Part shown: positions 1 through 10,453 of the stretch, one piece after another
How the letters are laid out: every line of letters starts with the position of its first letter
Numbering within the stretch: position 1 is the first letter of the stretch
Source of the DNA: Limnephilus marmoratus
Lineage: Eukaryota; Arthropoda; Insecta; Trichoptera; Limnephilidae
Length of the DNA: 64,000 nucleotides
Direction of reading: 5' to 3'
Assembly (NCBI GenBank): GCA_917880885.1
Contig: OU862908.1
Location: 57,805,819-57,869,818, forward strand
Translations under genes and position numbers: made by a program
Notes under the pieces: model-generated
What the model was told of the DNA's origin: nothing
What the model saw: only the letters and a program-made list of their open reading frames with translations
Databases searched by the model: none

Positions 1-424
1 ATCCCTTTGAAACACTCACCAGTCAACTCTAAATTCAGTTACTTCGATGTGCTACTAAATTTAGGACAAAGGGTTTAGTTGAAAGTGACAGACATTATTC
101 GTCACTACCCCTCCCCAATAAAACCAACGTCCATGCAATAATTTGAATCCAGAACTCTCCACAATGCCAGTGGCGACATCTGCCGTTATGTATGTAAATT
201 TGCGGTTTCTCCGTTTGTTCCATGTGGCCTATTGTATTTTTTCGCCCTGTTTTCATTCGCTTTAAAGCCCTTTGCGGCTTTTATCAATACAAGCAAAAGC
301 TTGCGATTTAGAAATGTACATAATATTACATATGTATTATTTGTTTGTGCGTTTTGTAAGTGATACCAAAGAACTTTAATAGAACTTTTGCAAGTTTCTA
401 GCGAGTTCCCGGCATGCATTGCAC

Positions 425-535
425 TGCCACTAATTAGGATTTTTTCTCCCTGCGTATCTTTTCCCATTCGTTCCGTTCCCCTTTCGCCTCCCCTTCCTTC
501 CCTGGTCCCCTCCCCCTCACGCGTTCCCGAATATT
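425..535 (-). mobile_element. Helitron fragment, pyrimidine-rich 3' region
   Basis: A C/T-rich block (TCTCCCTGCGTATC, then runs of CCCC and CCTT ending near CACGCGTTCCCG) aligns by eye with the block just inside the Helitron end at 48940-49030, in the same orientation. No terminal CTAG or 5' end is preserved here, so it is a scrap of that family. Confidence 0.45.
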
Positions 536-1894
536 ATTAGATTTATAAATAAAAATTAAATTCAATTTAATTTTTCGTGCTTACACATACCGAAAACAAA
601 CTGTTCATCTAATTAGTAACTGCTAGTGAATTTCTTTATCGATATTTGTTATCATTCATAAGTATATTTATTTCTTAATTTAAAAATAATAATGATATCT
701 TTTTTCTTTGTCTTTTTCTGTAATGGCACGACTCCCCAATTCAAACACGAGTAATGTTTTTCTCTTTTGAATTGGGTGGATTCATTAGCAAGAAATAACT
801 TTATTTATAATTAGTTTTAAGAACTATACTTTAATCCTGTAAATCTGTTTTATGTGTGTATATTTCAAATAAAAAAAAATCTAAAAAATTCATTTACTTC
901 AAGAGTTTATTCGAAAATCTATCTATCAAATTTGGTACCTAACATAGGTGATTATTCAAAATATCTGTAATTCTTGATTCGATTCAAAGTATATGGCGAG
1001 AATTTCAAATAAATTCATTAGTTTAAAGAGTTTCGAAAATGGATTTTTGATTGAACATCATTGTTTTGCAAAATGTCATTCTTAAATTGTGTCATTTTTT
1101 ACAGTTTTGCGAGAGTTTTTGTAATGATTAGAAAACTTTTCGGATATATCGGTGTGGTTGTAATAATCCATGAAACTTCGCGGGGGTTTAAAAAAGGTAT
1201 TTTGAAAGTTTCAAACATTTCAATATTATGCAATACGTCTCATATACTCACATACATGTATATGTAGACAGAAGTAAGCATATTTTCATTTTTATATATA
1301 TATTTATAGATTTAAACTAAGAAGCAGAAATCTACTTTTTTCCCATTAAAACTATTGAAAGAAATGGAGCCCTGAATACAGTGTATTAAAACCTTGATTA
1401 CTTCCCGTTTTCTTAGTAAAAGTTAAGCAATTAAATTTAGTCACTTTTTTGTCAGTCAGATTTGATGTATTCAGTTTCAGTGCCGACAACCCGGCCGTTT
1501 ATTTTATTTTGGTTTATGTTCTTGCTTTTCTTTTTACCCGCCTCACTAGATCATGTGTGTTCCGAGGCGGGTAATTAACGTATTATATTTGTGGAAGAAA
1601 CTATGTACATATTTTATTGTTATATATGTTCACATATGTACAAATTGTTAATTCCGTTTCCGTTTAACAGATTTTCTCCACGAAGTGATCTTTGATCAAA
1701 CATAGAGAAATAATTCTTAACCTTTTCATTGTCAGAATCATTTTTTCTAAAAAATGGTCCAATTTTTTTGCTTCCTTTTTATGAAAATATTCCGTAACTT
1801 ATTAAAATATTTTAATCAGTAACTATTTTTTTTTAATTTTAACTCCTTTGCCAATTTCACATTGGCAGTAAGAGGGTAAAAGAAGAAGTTATAT

Positions 1895-2047
1895 TAACCA
1901 TTGAAGAAGAGGATAATATTAATAATTCTAAACCAAACATGAAACAGAACAAAACACGTGTAATAAAAAAGTAACGTTCGCGACTGGTAATCGATCAAAG
2001 GATCTCTATCTTTCCGGCACAATATCCCTAACCACTCAGCTATTGTT
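1895..2047 (-). mobile_element. tRNA-derived SINE, second family, degraded copy
   Basis: On the minus strand it reads AGCTGAGTGGTTAGGGATAT (A-box-like), then a damaged B box near TGATCGATTACCAGTCGCG, then a T-rich tail and a conserved stretch containing TCTGTTTCATGTTTGGTTTA and ATTAATATTATCCTCTTCTTC. The same order and tail recur at 24885-25700, where the B box is intact (GGGTTCGATCCCCAG). A-box and B-box spacing shows tRNA ancestry (the GCCGAGTGGTTAA head resembles tRNA-Ser or tRNA-Leu). The acceptor stem does not pair, so it is not a tRNA gene. Confidence 0.55.
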
Positions 2048-3085
2048 TTCTGTTTTTTTACGTCATTTTTGTCGATCTCAAATTAGTTTATTTCAGAATT
2101 AACAAATTATTATCAATTAATTTTTCCATATTTTTTAGCTAATGAAGCTCTACACGAATTTATTTATAATTTAAATAGTTTATCGGAAACACATAACAGG
2201 TTTTTTTTATTTTAGGTTAACGTTTTTATATCAAAATTCAATTATGAATGCTTCAAAACCATCTGCCCAGAAAAAACTGCTCTTTTTAAAGCTAACGTTA
2301 TTTCTTCATTCGATAAATTCTGTATTTTTAAACTTCTGAAAATCATATAGTACTTTATAGAGAAAAAAAAATTGTTGTTGTTGGAAAAAAGTTGTTGTAA
2401 CATTGTCTCCAATTTTCACTCTAAATATATGTATTTTTATAATAAAATTTAAAAAATCAAACATGATCTCTTTCAAATGTTTCACGTTCCACAGTGTGAT
2501 GAACCCAGACCAAACCTATGATCTGTTTTTATTCAGATCTCAGATTCGTCCGGGAAGATTCAAAAAGTTCCGAAAAACGTGCGTCGCGGCGCCCTATTTC
2601 TGAAATGACACATTTTACATTACCTGCGGAGTTTTGACAAATGGAAAGACGTCGTTCCGAATTCTTCCAAGTGGTTTAAAATGATAAATGGTTGCCTCAG
2701 CGGGATGATATCCCTACTCCCTACGTCCACGAAGGGGCTTAAGCTTCCACCATATACTTTCTCATATTTGACTAACTTGTTTTCCATTTTGAACATTGAT
2801 ATAAAAAGCACTGTATTGTGCCCAGGTCCCTGTAAGAACTTACACATAATATTCCAAGATTAAAATATTTATCTTGTAATAATTATGCTACGAATAATTT
2901 ATTCCGGTATGTGGGTAGGTTCGTATAGTCCCACACGTTCAGATCCCCATTGTAGCCAAAATGATAAATATTCAATTTAATTGGTTTTCCTTCCTTTATT
3001 AACTTTAAAATCTTAGTCCTTATTAAAGGTTAAACCTTTCTAATAACAATGAAAATCATGCCGCCGTCTGTACATGTATGATGTA

Positions 3086-3111
3086 TGACGTAATTACCTA
3101 TAATTACGTCA
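3086..3111. promoter_or_regulatory. Inverted pair of CRE-like motifs
   Basis: TGACGTAATTA and its reverse complement TAATTACGTCA face each other across four bases. TGACGTAA is the CRE/ATF-type bZIP half-palindrome. A perfect 11-bp inverted repeat in the intron could be a regulatory site or the remnant of a short palindromic element; function is not shown by sequence. Confidence 0.3.
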
Positions 3112-4621
3112 TCATACGCAGATTGATTGGCTCAAAATATATTTCGGCGATTTTAATGTTTGTATGCGCGTACCCCTTTATACAACCTCACGTACCCCTG
3201 GAGGTACACGTATCATTAATTGGAAACCATTGCAATAGGATAGAAAATGAGTAGGTGAATAAAAAACATACCTACTTAATAATAACAAAAAATATGTTAA
3301 AAAATAGCAAAAATAATTATTAAATGTGTGAGCTGTTAAATATATGAATGGAAAGAAAAATAATTGAAAAATTAAAAAAAAACATCTCCTCAGTTCTTGT
3401 TTGTCCGACAGACCATTTTAGTTTTGGTTCAATCTCCACTTAATATTAAAAATGAAGAATAAAAAATGATAGTTAATCGCTTAACTAAGAATTATTTAAA
3501 CTAATGACACCTTTACCCTTACGGAAATAGTTTTATATTACACCTATCAATGTTTCATTGAAATAATGAAAGAAAATCTTAACCTCCTGTAAAATTTTCA
3601 AATGGTCTATTGAACAAACAAGAACTAAGGCGACGAAAAGTAAAATTTAGGGCCAGTAAGCGTCGATGCTGGAGGCCGGACTAAGGCCGGCTTCCATGAT
3701 GAGAATATTTCCGGAACTATTTATCCTTTCTTTTATTTCTGCCACCCTGGCAGAATTCTTATAATTGCTGCCAACTCACTCAAAGCCGTGAACTCGTTCC
3801 CCGTGGAACACAGTGGAAGCTCTGCAGTATCTGGGGAGGCGAAACATTTTGCGGAAAGCGTTAATGTATTAGACACGAAGTCTTTCTATATTGCTCTTTT
3901 TGTATTTTGCCCAAATTTCGCACTAATGCAACGTTTCGCAGAAGGCGAGGAAGAACATTATTTTTACAGCGCAGCGGTACTGCAAAACGAAATCTTCTGC
4001 TGAACATAGTCGCTTTTTGCTGACAGCTCCTCTTTGCCATACCATTCATCATCTATCAGATTACTGATGATGTGTCCTAGTTATTTCGTTCCATTATGGA
4101 TTAGTTATCTAACTTACTACACATACCAGTATATCAGTACAAATGGAAGATGTAATGACACACAACTATTCATTGTCACATCAATGTTTCATATCCAGGT
4201 AGTGACTATTTTGTTATTCTGACTCATAGAATAACGAATATAATACTAGAAATGCCTTCCGTACAAGTATGAATAGCCATAAATGTTCCACTGACTTAGT
4301 ACCGTTTGGTTCTAGACCATTTAGCACGCGGACTGACTCTCCTACACTAGCCAGAAATTGTAATCATCGTGAAACACAGTTTCATATAGAGTTATATGCC
4401 GAAATTGGATCACGAAATCCGCCCACAAGGCACTTCTTGTGTTGCTCTTCATTCTATGTTCCGACCCTGCTCAAATATTTGATTACCTTGATGGGACCAT
4501 AACGTCTCCTGGGGCGACCCCGACTTCTAACATCCATTGTATAATATTCTTCGTGTACTCCTTTCTCCTTTCATCCTCTATGCAATTCCCACTATCCAAG
4601 CGTCCATAGATTAATATTTTA

Positions 4622-4900
4622 CTAGTTGAAATCCCCGCGTTGCCCGGGCTTTACGCAAGGTTTTTCGAAATCAGATGCATCATATCAATTGCAATGTTTA
4701 TTAGACCAAAATTTAATTCCGAAACCCCCTTGTGACTATTCAGATTTTTGTGAATAGTTTGAAATGTATTTATGTTTAGGAACCAGACCTGATTATCTGA
4801 CCAGTCAGGTGAGTACTTCAACGACTACATGTCATGTACCTAACCTTCATCTCTCCTTTCTCCTTGTCTATACGAATTTCCATTCGCCTCACAACATTTT
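4622..4900 (-). mobile_element. Helitron 3' end and truncated body
   Basis: Read on the minus strand, the element finishes CCCGGGCAACGCGGGGATTT then CAACTAG with T following, the CTRR-type ending with a preceding GC-rich hairpin that defines Helitron 3' ends. The body to the right is diverged and its 5' end is not recognisable; the LINE relic at 4905 may cut it. Confidence 0.5.
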
Positions 4901-4904
4901 AACA

Positions 4905-5575
4905 GTCCCTCCATTGATATGCTTGGTGTAACTATAAGTGACCAGCTCACGTACGGCGGCTCCATCGAAGCCAGAGTTAAGTTAGCCTCTTAAAAACTGG
5001 TAATACTTTACAGGGCCCGCAGATACTTTAATAGTACACAACTGCAGACCCTGCACAAGTCGCAAGTGCGCCTCACGATTAAATTCGGCATTCACCTCTG
5101 GACTGGAGCTCCAAAATACCTAAAAAAAAACCTCGATTCCGTGCAGAAACGGAGGGGGGCGTTTGATAGATTCTCCTATCTTAACAAACGGATTGCAATC
5201 TTTAGTGCATAGGCGTCAGGTGGGATTGTTATCCTTCTTCTACCGGTATTTCAAAGGAAAATGCAGAAACAGGGGTGCGTTTGATAGTTTCCCCTATCTT
5301 ATCAAGCGGATTACAATCTTTATTGTCAATCGTCTATCGTCATTGATCCCTTCGGCACCGGTGCAGTCGGGAAACGTCAAACGCGTGTCCAACATAAGTA
5401 CACGATTGACATTATCACATGAGAATGGGTCGCTTCTTCAACTCGTTCTTGAGTTCATTAGCTCGGCTGTGGAACGATTTGCCGGCCTCTGTTTTTCCTC
5501 CTTCCTACAACATGGGTCTCTTCAAGACTCTTCCTCTCCTCAAAAAGACCCTTCCTAAAAAATAATTGCGTGGAG
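4905..5575 (+). pseudogene. LINE (Jockey-like) reverse transcriptase C-terminal relic
   Basis: Broken frames resemble the end of a non-LTR reverse transcriptase: M-L-G-V-T-I-S-D-Q-L-T-Y-G-G-S-I-E, then Y-R-A-R-R-Y-F-N-S-T-Q-L, W-T-G-A-P-K-Y-L-K, then D-S-P-I-L-T-N-G-L-Q-S-L. The copy at 25023-25650 is closely related and less damaged. Here about 60 bases around TTTGATAG...CCTATCTTA occur twice in tandem, and several shifts and stops break the frame. It ends with the family tail (TTCCTCTCCTCAAAAAGACC) about 60 bp before the exon acceptor, so its 3' end lies very close to a splice site. Confidence 0.7.
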
Positions 5576-5641
5576 TAAAAATTTGATTTGTTTGGAATCT
5601 TAATAAATAGGTTCTAATTTGTTATTTTCTTTTTGTTTCAG

Positions 5642-5729
5642 GCTTACACCCCAACTGGATTCGAAAAATACAGCGCAACCTACAACGTGACGGATTACAA
5701 GATCACCTTTTCCGTTTGGGACACTTCGG
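5642..5729 (+). CDS. Rnd-type Rho GTPase, exon with switch I and first half of switch II
   Basis: Internal exon of 29 codons plus one base. A pyrimidine-rich tract ending in CAG precedes it and GTAAGG follows it (donor phase 1). The translation begins A-Y-T-P-T-G-F-E-K-Y and ends F-S-V-W-D-T-S. This matches the Rho effector loop (YxPTxFExY, with the Mg-binding Thr) and the start of the G3 box. Ser after DT, where RhoA, Rac and Cdc42 have Ala, is typical of Rnd proteins, membrane-bound regulators of actin contractility that stay GTP-loaded. The next exon supplies the rest of the G3 Gly codon, which confirms the junction. The P-loop exon is not visible to the left, so the gene starts outside the window. 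I chose the acceptor over the longer open frame because the intron bases upstream do not match the family. Confidence 0.88.
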
Positions 5730-6464
5730 GTAAGGAAATGGCTATTGCTGTCAATAATTCTAATAGAGGACATCGGTGCTTTCCTAGTAGTCTTTTGGAT
5801 ATCAGCATAAAACCCCTTGAATAAAGGGATTACGCGTTGAGTGAGAAATATGGACTGTTTTATTTGATAAATATGTAAAAGAAAAATCAACCGCTTTATT
5901 AGAATATAATTTCATCTGTGTGTGCGTATATGCAAAAATTTAAAAAGAATCTTTTCTATTCCAGATAAGCCATTTTCTGGCAATTTTGTAACGTTTAGTA
6001 GACAATTATTTTAAGCATTATTATTTTATTTCTTAAGTAACTCTGTTTGAGTGTTTAAGGCTCTGCAACCGGGCCCGAAAAGAAGAAGATGGAGAGATAC
6101 GAAATTACGAATGTTAGAGGAGAGCGCTAACATTTGCAGAGACAAAATCGATGCGAAAATTGCGAAAATGTTTAATAAAACACGACTCGTTTAAAATAGA
6201 GCAAAAATCTCGGGGGCATTATCTTAAACAGCATTTAAAGAAACAATGTGAATTTTTCGTACATATAACTTGTAAAATAACTGAAACAAACGTGTTAATA
6301 ATAATTTTTGGAGCATACTTTGCGATTTTTTTCTATCGAGGGAATTTTATATAATTTGCATTTCGGCGCGGGCAAAGTCTAGATATTATCTTCAAGAATA
6401 AGATATATTTTTTAAGAGCTTTAAATCTTACCGTGTTTAAGGGAAATATGTAATAAATCGGTAC

Positions 6465-6915
6465 AAATCCGGATTGCGAAGTCCGGAGGCCGCGGATTCA
6501 AATCCTGGTGTGTGGAAGTAAAAAGTGACGGCATCCATGATCGAGGGGTAAGGCTCTTGACTCGCAATCCAAAGGTTGCGGGATCGAATCCCGGCGTGCG
6601 CAAATAAATTTTATTTGATTAATTTGTATAATTTCACAAATAATTCATTTAATAAATATATAGTAAATTTGCGACACGTTCCAGAGTAGAAGATACTCTC
6701 AATACCGCCCTGGAGTAAGACCACCATTCAGAATTGAAACGTTGCTTGAAATGGCTTTAGCCGTGTTTGGTGACCAAATCCGAAAGGCCAGGTACTTCGC
6801 CACATTCCTCTTCCCCATCTTCATTCCCTCCCAACTGCCTTCAGCCTACACACCCCAATTTGGGATGCCATTGTCTCACTACCTGCAGACGGGAACAAAT
6901 GGGACGCTTGTGAGG
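6465..6915 (+). mobile_element. tRNA-derived SINE, first family, with a doubled head
   Basis: The head reads GAGGGGTAAGGCTCTTGACT (A box region) and GGGATCGAATCCCGGC (B box), followed by CGCAAATAAATTTTATTTGA and a body of about 290 bp (ACGTTCCAGAG..., ACCACCATTCAGAATTGAAA..., ...GGGATGCCATTGTCTCACT). An extra partial head with a second B box (GGATTCAAATCCTGG) lies just upstream, so two copies or a duplicated head are joined. Pol III promoter boxes are present; there is no folded acceptor stem. Other copies lie at 34650-35062 (minus), 47540-47942, 59373-59620, 59637-60060 and 60066-60245. Confidence 0.8.
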
Positions 6916-6944
6916 TAATATAATGTTTAAATATTGTATTTTTC

Positions 6945-7035
6945 GGAATGTTCCAGAGTGTTAGATTCTTTCAATATCGCTCTGGTGAAAAACTACAATT
7001 CAGAATCAAACTCGTAACTTGCAATGGCTTTACGT
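6945..7035 (+). mobile_element. SINE body fragment, first family
   Basis: A stretch beginning ATGTTCCAGAGTGTTAGATT and continuing through TCGCTCTGGTG and CAGAATCAAACTCGTAACTT matches the SINE body just upstream (6668-6760) with many changes. Head and tail are absent. Confidence 0.5.
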
Positions 7036-7454
7036 TTACGTTTTACAAAACTAAACAAATGCTTGACCCAGTTTTACGTGTTACGTATTTTTTATGGTTA
7101 AACATCAAAATTTGTTCAGCTTCTTGTATGTATTTTCAATATTTTTTTTTTAACAAAAATAACTAAGTTTTATTGCTGTTGAAAAAAACAAATGGTCTCG
7201 AAAAAAATTACGTCCAACATTATCTTTAGTTTTGAAAAGCGCTCCTCAATAAGGATTTTTTTTGCTCCCGAATAAAATTACGGTTGTGAAGGACTTTTCA
7301 TTTTATTTTTACGTTTGCTGCCAAAGCGTTGACGTCACGTCGCGCAACTTTGGTGACAGCCGTTTTACTACACATTGGCGTTTTCTGTGTCATAACGACG
7401 TTGTAGCCAGGTTAGAACCGTTTCATAATGTGCGGTTTTTCGAATCATTTTTTT

Positions 7455-7745
7455 TTTTTACATGAGCTCCATAAAGGAGGCCCTGAGAAAAATAATTTCC
7501 TTCAGGGCCTATGTCATCTTTGGGAATGCTGTGTGGAGGGGGTTTTTTTAAGGAAAGGAAGGAGAGGAGAGTTCTGGGAAGGAAAAAGGTTTAAGGGGTG
7601 GGTAGGAATCTGGGGTTCAGTGTGTCTTTGTCATCCGCCTCCAAGACCTAGACAAATCTCAGCCCATGAACCCGGCCCCCCCCTGCTAAATCACCAAACG
7701 TAGCGGACCACTTGGGGTGACCTATGGCAAAGGTGTATTTAATCT
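7455..7745 (-). mobile_element. Repeat sharing the Jockey-like LINE tail
   Basis: On the minus strand it ends like the LINE at 25023-25650 (CTCCTTTCCTT..., CCTCCACACAGCATTCCCAA, ATGACATAGGCCCTGAAGGA). Upstream it carries a stretch (GGTCACCCCAAGTGGTCCGC, TTTGGTGATTTAGCAG) not present in that LINE. The same combination occurs at 42556-42885 (minus) and, more diverged, at 10454-10850 (plus). It looks like a short non-autonomous repeat that borrows the LINE 3' end. Confidence 0.6.
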
Positions 7746-8169
7746 AATGGGGTATTTCCACAAACGAGGGATTCTGTTGAAAATGTACGGAATATTTAAA
7801 GATCATTTTTCTGATTTTAATCATCCTACTAAAAATGTTTTTTATTCTTTCATTCAATATTATTGATTATAAAGACGATCTAAAACTGACAAATTCTAAA
7901 CGGCCCATGGTTGGCAAGCAACGTGACGTCAAAAGCGTCGCTCAGCTTGGCCAGCATAAATAAACACCGTCAGTGAGCGTCCACGCTCATGACGTCATAC
8001 GATAGCCCCGCCTCAAAATATCGTTTTAGCGATAATTCAAAAATGAAAAACTTAGACTTGCTCTAGAAAATTTATTCATCAACATAAAAATAAATTTAAA
8101 ATGCTGTAATCGTCGTAAGTTCTTGATAAATTTTTTAATCAATAAAAAACGTAAAAATAATAATAATCA

Positions 8170-9132
8170 TAATAAAAAATAGAAGGATTTATGCTTGCCA
8201 TTCAAGATAGAGTCATTAATACTAAAAATTATAGGAAGCATATAATCAAAGATACAAATCAAATTGATGATTTATGTAGAAAATGTTTGGCTTTTCCGGA
8301 AACTATAGAACATATTATATCGGGATGTTCTATATTAGCGCCGTCCGAGTATACATTTAGGCACAATCAGGTTTTAAAAATAATCCACCAAAGTTTGGTA
8401 ATTAAACATAACTTGATTGACTGCCGTAATATAGTACCATATTATGAATATGAACCAAATTCATTTTTAGAAAATGAATTTTATAAAATAAATTATGATA
8501 AAACTATACTAACAGACAGAACAATTAGTCATAATAGACCTGATATAGTTTTACATGACAAAATTAAAAAAATAACTTATATCATTGATGTAGCTATTCC
8601 AAATTCCTGTAATATTCAAAAAACTGTTTCTGAAAAAATTAGAAAATTCACAGATTTAGGAAATGAGATTAAAAGAATTTGGCATTCTCGGACTATAAAA
8701 ATATTACCATTTGTTATTTCGGCCACTGGCATAATACCTAGGAATCTGATTCAAATTTTAAGCATATTAGATTTGTCCAAGAATTTGTATATAAAAATGC
8801 AAAAATCAGTAATTTTAAATACATGTAGGATTACAAAAGATTTTTTAAATATTTATATTGAGGGATCAGTAGGATTTATAGGTTCAATTAGAAATGCCAC
8901 AGAGCCGAACCCTCTGATATGAAAATATCTGGAGTCGGTGAATTATATTCCCATTTGGTCTCTAGTAGGTTGACATGTTGTTCTTGTATTATTTTGTATT
9001 TATAATACTTATATAGTGCAATTGCATAGCGTGGGTTGACTAGATGATCATTTGGGGAAGTGTGTGAAAGGGTTTAGTTTTTCCTGTGGGGAAAATTTAA
9101 CCCGGACATTTAAATCTGGTGCTTATAATCCC
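8170..9132 (+). mobile_element. 5'-truncated LINE with restriction-like endonuclease (R2/R4 type)
   Basis: A 963-bp insertion flanked by the direct repeat ATAATAATCA (8160-8169 and 9133-9142), read as its target-site duplication. It contains only the last 243 codons of the retrotransposon protein plus a 3' UTR of about 210 bp ending ...CTGGTGCTTATAATCCC. 5' truncation is usual for target-primed reverse transcription. The flanks are AT-rich, so the duplication is likely rather than certain. It sits inside the inverted-repeat element 7748-9256 and is therefore younger. Confidence 0.8.
8191..8922 (+). CDS. C-terminal part of an R2/R4-type LINE protein: zinc finger and endonuclease
   Basis: Open for 243 codons. 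Residues about 29-46 form the CCHC finger that precedes the endonuclease in this LINE group (C-R-K-C, then H, then C, spaced 2-8-4). Residues about 117-138 carry N-R-P-D-I followed by I-D-V-A-I-P-N, the PD-(D/E)-type catalytic core of the restriction-like endonuclease, and then E-K-I-R-K-F supplies the conserved Lys downstream. The enzyme nicks target DNA to prime reverse transcription. The RT domain is missing, so the fragment is not an active element. The frame has no stop, which suggests a recent copy. The first Met is only the first ATG in the truncated frame. Confidence 0.8.
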   Translation: MLAIQDRVINTKNYRKHIIKDTNQIDDLCRKCLAFPETIEHIISGCSILAPSEYTFRHNQVLKIIHQSLVIKHNLIDCRNIVPYYEYEPNSFLENEFYKINYDKTILTDRTISHNRPDIVLHDKIKKITYIIDVAIPNSCNIQKTVSEKIRKFTDLGNEIKRIWHSRTIKILPFVISATGIIPRNLIQILSILDLSKNLYIKMQKSVILNTCRITKDFLNIYIEGSVGFIGSIRNATEPNPLI

Positions 9133-9424
9133 ATAATAATCAGAATTAAAATGAAAATTACACATATTTAGTACTGAAAAGTATTTGAAACATAAAAATT
9201 TACTTTAAATCTTCGACGCAATTTTAACGGCATTCATAGTTTGTGAAAATACCCCAATGGTGACGCCATACGGTTGGGACTAGCTAGCACATGGTATGGC
9301 TTACTTTTGCAGGCCATTTTTAAAAGTGAAACTAGTCAAGTTAGGTCACATAACGGGTAACAACTATGTAGTTTAAAAATTACTCTTTATTACAAGGTTT
9401 TTTTAACATTTCGAAATGTATCTA

Positions 9425-9500
9425 TATCCATGAAATCTTATTTATTTCCATTAAATCTTATTTATTTCCATGAAGTCTTATTTATACCCATTAAATCTTC
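9425..9500 (+). repeat. Short tandem repeat, about 20-bp unit
   Basis: Three to four copies of a unit like TTATTTCCATGAAATCTTAT, with small changes. The pattern resumes on the other side of the neighbouring fold-back at 9910-9935, so the fold-back was inserted into this repeat. Confidence 0.6.
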
Positions 9501-9504
9501 ATTA

Positions 9505-9915
9505 TATATGTTACTGTAAAAGCCAGAACTACGGTAAATCCTAAGATTTTCCGGTAAATCCTAAGATTTACCAACTCTTAATGGTAAAAGTCCGAACCGT
9601 TCTATAATCATCGTTCACCAACCTAACCTAACCTAACATGTACTAAATTTTAATGGTAAAAGCCCGAAAAAATCGTTTATAATATTTAAATAAGAAACGA
9701 TTTTTTCGGGCTTTTACTATTAGAATTTAGTTAGGTTAGGTTAGATTAGGTTAGGTTAGGTTAGGTTAGGTTAGGTTAGGTTAGGTTAGGTTAGGTTGGT
9801 GAACGATGATTATAGAACGGTTCGGACTTTTACCATTAAGAGTTGGTAAATCTTAGGATTTACCGGAAAATCTTGGGATTTACCAATATTCGAGCTTTTA
9901 CGGTAACATATCCAT
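9505..9915. mobile_element. Fold-back element with TTAGG repeats in its arms
   Basis: The arms of about 130 bp at 9505-9635 and 9790-9915 are inverted copies: left GTAAAAGCC, AATCCTAAGATTTACCAACT, AATGGTAAAAGTCCGAACCG, ATCATCGTTCACCAACCTAA; right the reverse complement in mirror order. Between them a second palindrome (TAAAAGCCCGAAAAAATCG and its inverse) forms an inner hairpin. The left arm ends with three CCTAA units; the right arm starts with 13 TTAGG-like units. The whole could fold into one long hairpin. No coding capacity. Confidence 0.8.
9731..9795 (+). repeat. Interstitial TTAGG array, 13 units
   Basis: Twelve TTAGG units and one TTAGA in perfect 5-bp register. TTAGG is the telomere repeat of most insects. 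The array lies inside a fold-back element in the middle of an intron, so it is not a chromosome end here. Confidence 0.9.
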
Positions 9916-10453
9916 GAAATCTTATTTATATCCGTCCCTTTATCATCCAGCGTTCATCAAACAAAAAAATTCACCCCCTTAGAGCCAAAATATATCTTCA
10001 ACCAATCAATTGTTCCGGGAGAGTTAACAATCATTTCAATGTCTATCAATATCCTTCTCAATAATGAAGTTACATCAAAATACAAGGAAACTATTCAGAA
10101 GTTACTCGACTTAGTTTTGTTATTTCCTAGTATTATTACTTGATTTGGTACCTGGAATTGTTCCTAGTAATAATAAAGCTATATCATTTAAGTTCTGTTC
10201 TTGACCATCGATGATATATTTTAGCCAAAATATTTTCATCTGTCAGCACATTTAGGTTTTTGAACGTTCCGCTGGCCTTGGCAAGTTTGCGATATAAACT
10301 GAAAGGTGAAAGTCGAAATTAATGTGGCATGTTAGACTAGCAATGTCAGATTTTTTTAGATGAAGCTCTCGCGAATTAGGTTAGTCTTTATTTTTATGCT
10401 CAAATAATTTAGTATCTATGTATATGTGAGTGGTTATTGTACGCAATACAAAC

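Larger units (their letters stand above)
1..5641 (+). other. Upstream intron of the Rnd-type gene, partial
   Basis: AT-rich non-coding sequence up to the acceptor at 5640-5641. No exon with a P-loop (GxxxxGKT) was recognised. Identified inside: a pyrimidine-rich Helitron scrap (425-535), a hairpin (1536-1572), a SINE on the minus strand (1895-2047), an inverted pair of CRE-like sites (3086-3111), a Helitron end (4622) and a LINE relic (4905-5575). I see nothing that I can name in 536-1535, 2050-3080 and 3112-4620; open frames there are short and unlike any family. Confidence 0.6.
7748..9256. mobile_element. Non-autonomous DNA transposon with terminal inverted repeats, host of a LINE
   Basis: TGGGGTATTTCCACAAAC at the left is matched by the inverted GTTTGTGAAAATACCCCA at the right (one mismatch). 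The arms remain loosely similar further inside (ATTTAAAGATC/ATTTAAAGTAA). No transposase frame is seen. Almost 1 kb of the interior (8170-9132) is a later LINE insertion. No clear target duplication. Confidence 0.55.
9257..10453 (+). other. Intron sequence outside the fold-back, nothing recognised
   Basis: Apart from the tandem repeat (9425-9500) and fold-back (9505-9915), 9257-9424 and 9936-10453 are AT-rich with no open frame or repeat that I can name. Confidence 0.4.

Noticed and set aside
5163..5558. Open frame of 131 codons
   Set aside because: It runs through the LINE relic in a frame created by shifts and a 60-bp internal duplication; only parts match the LINE protein.
9731..9795. True telomere
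   Set aside because: The array is internal, inside a fold-back and within a gene intron.
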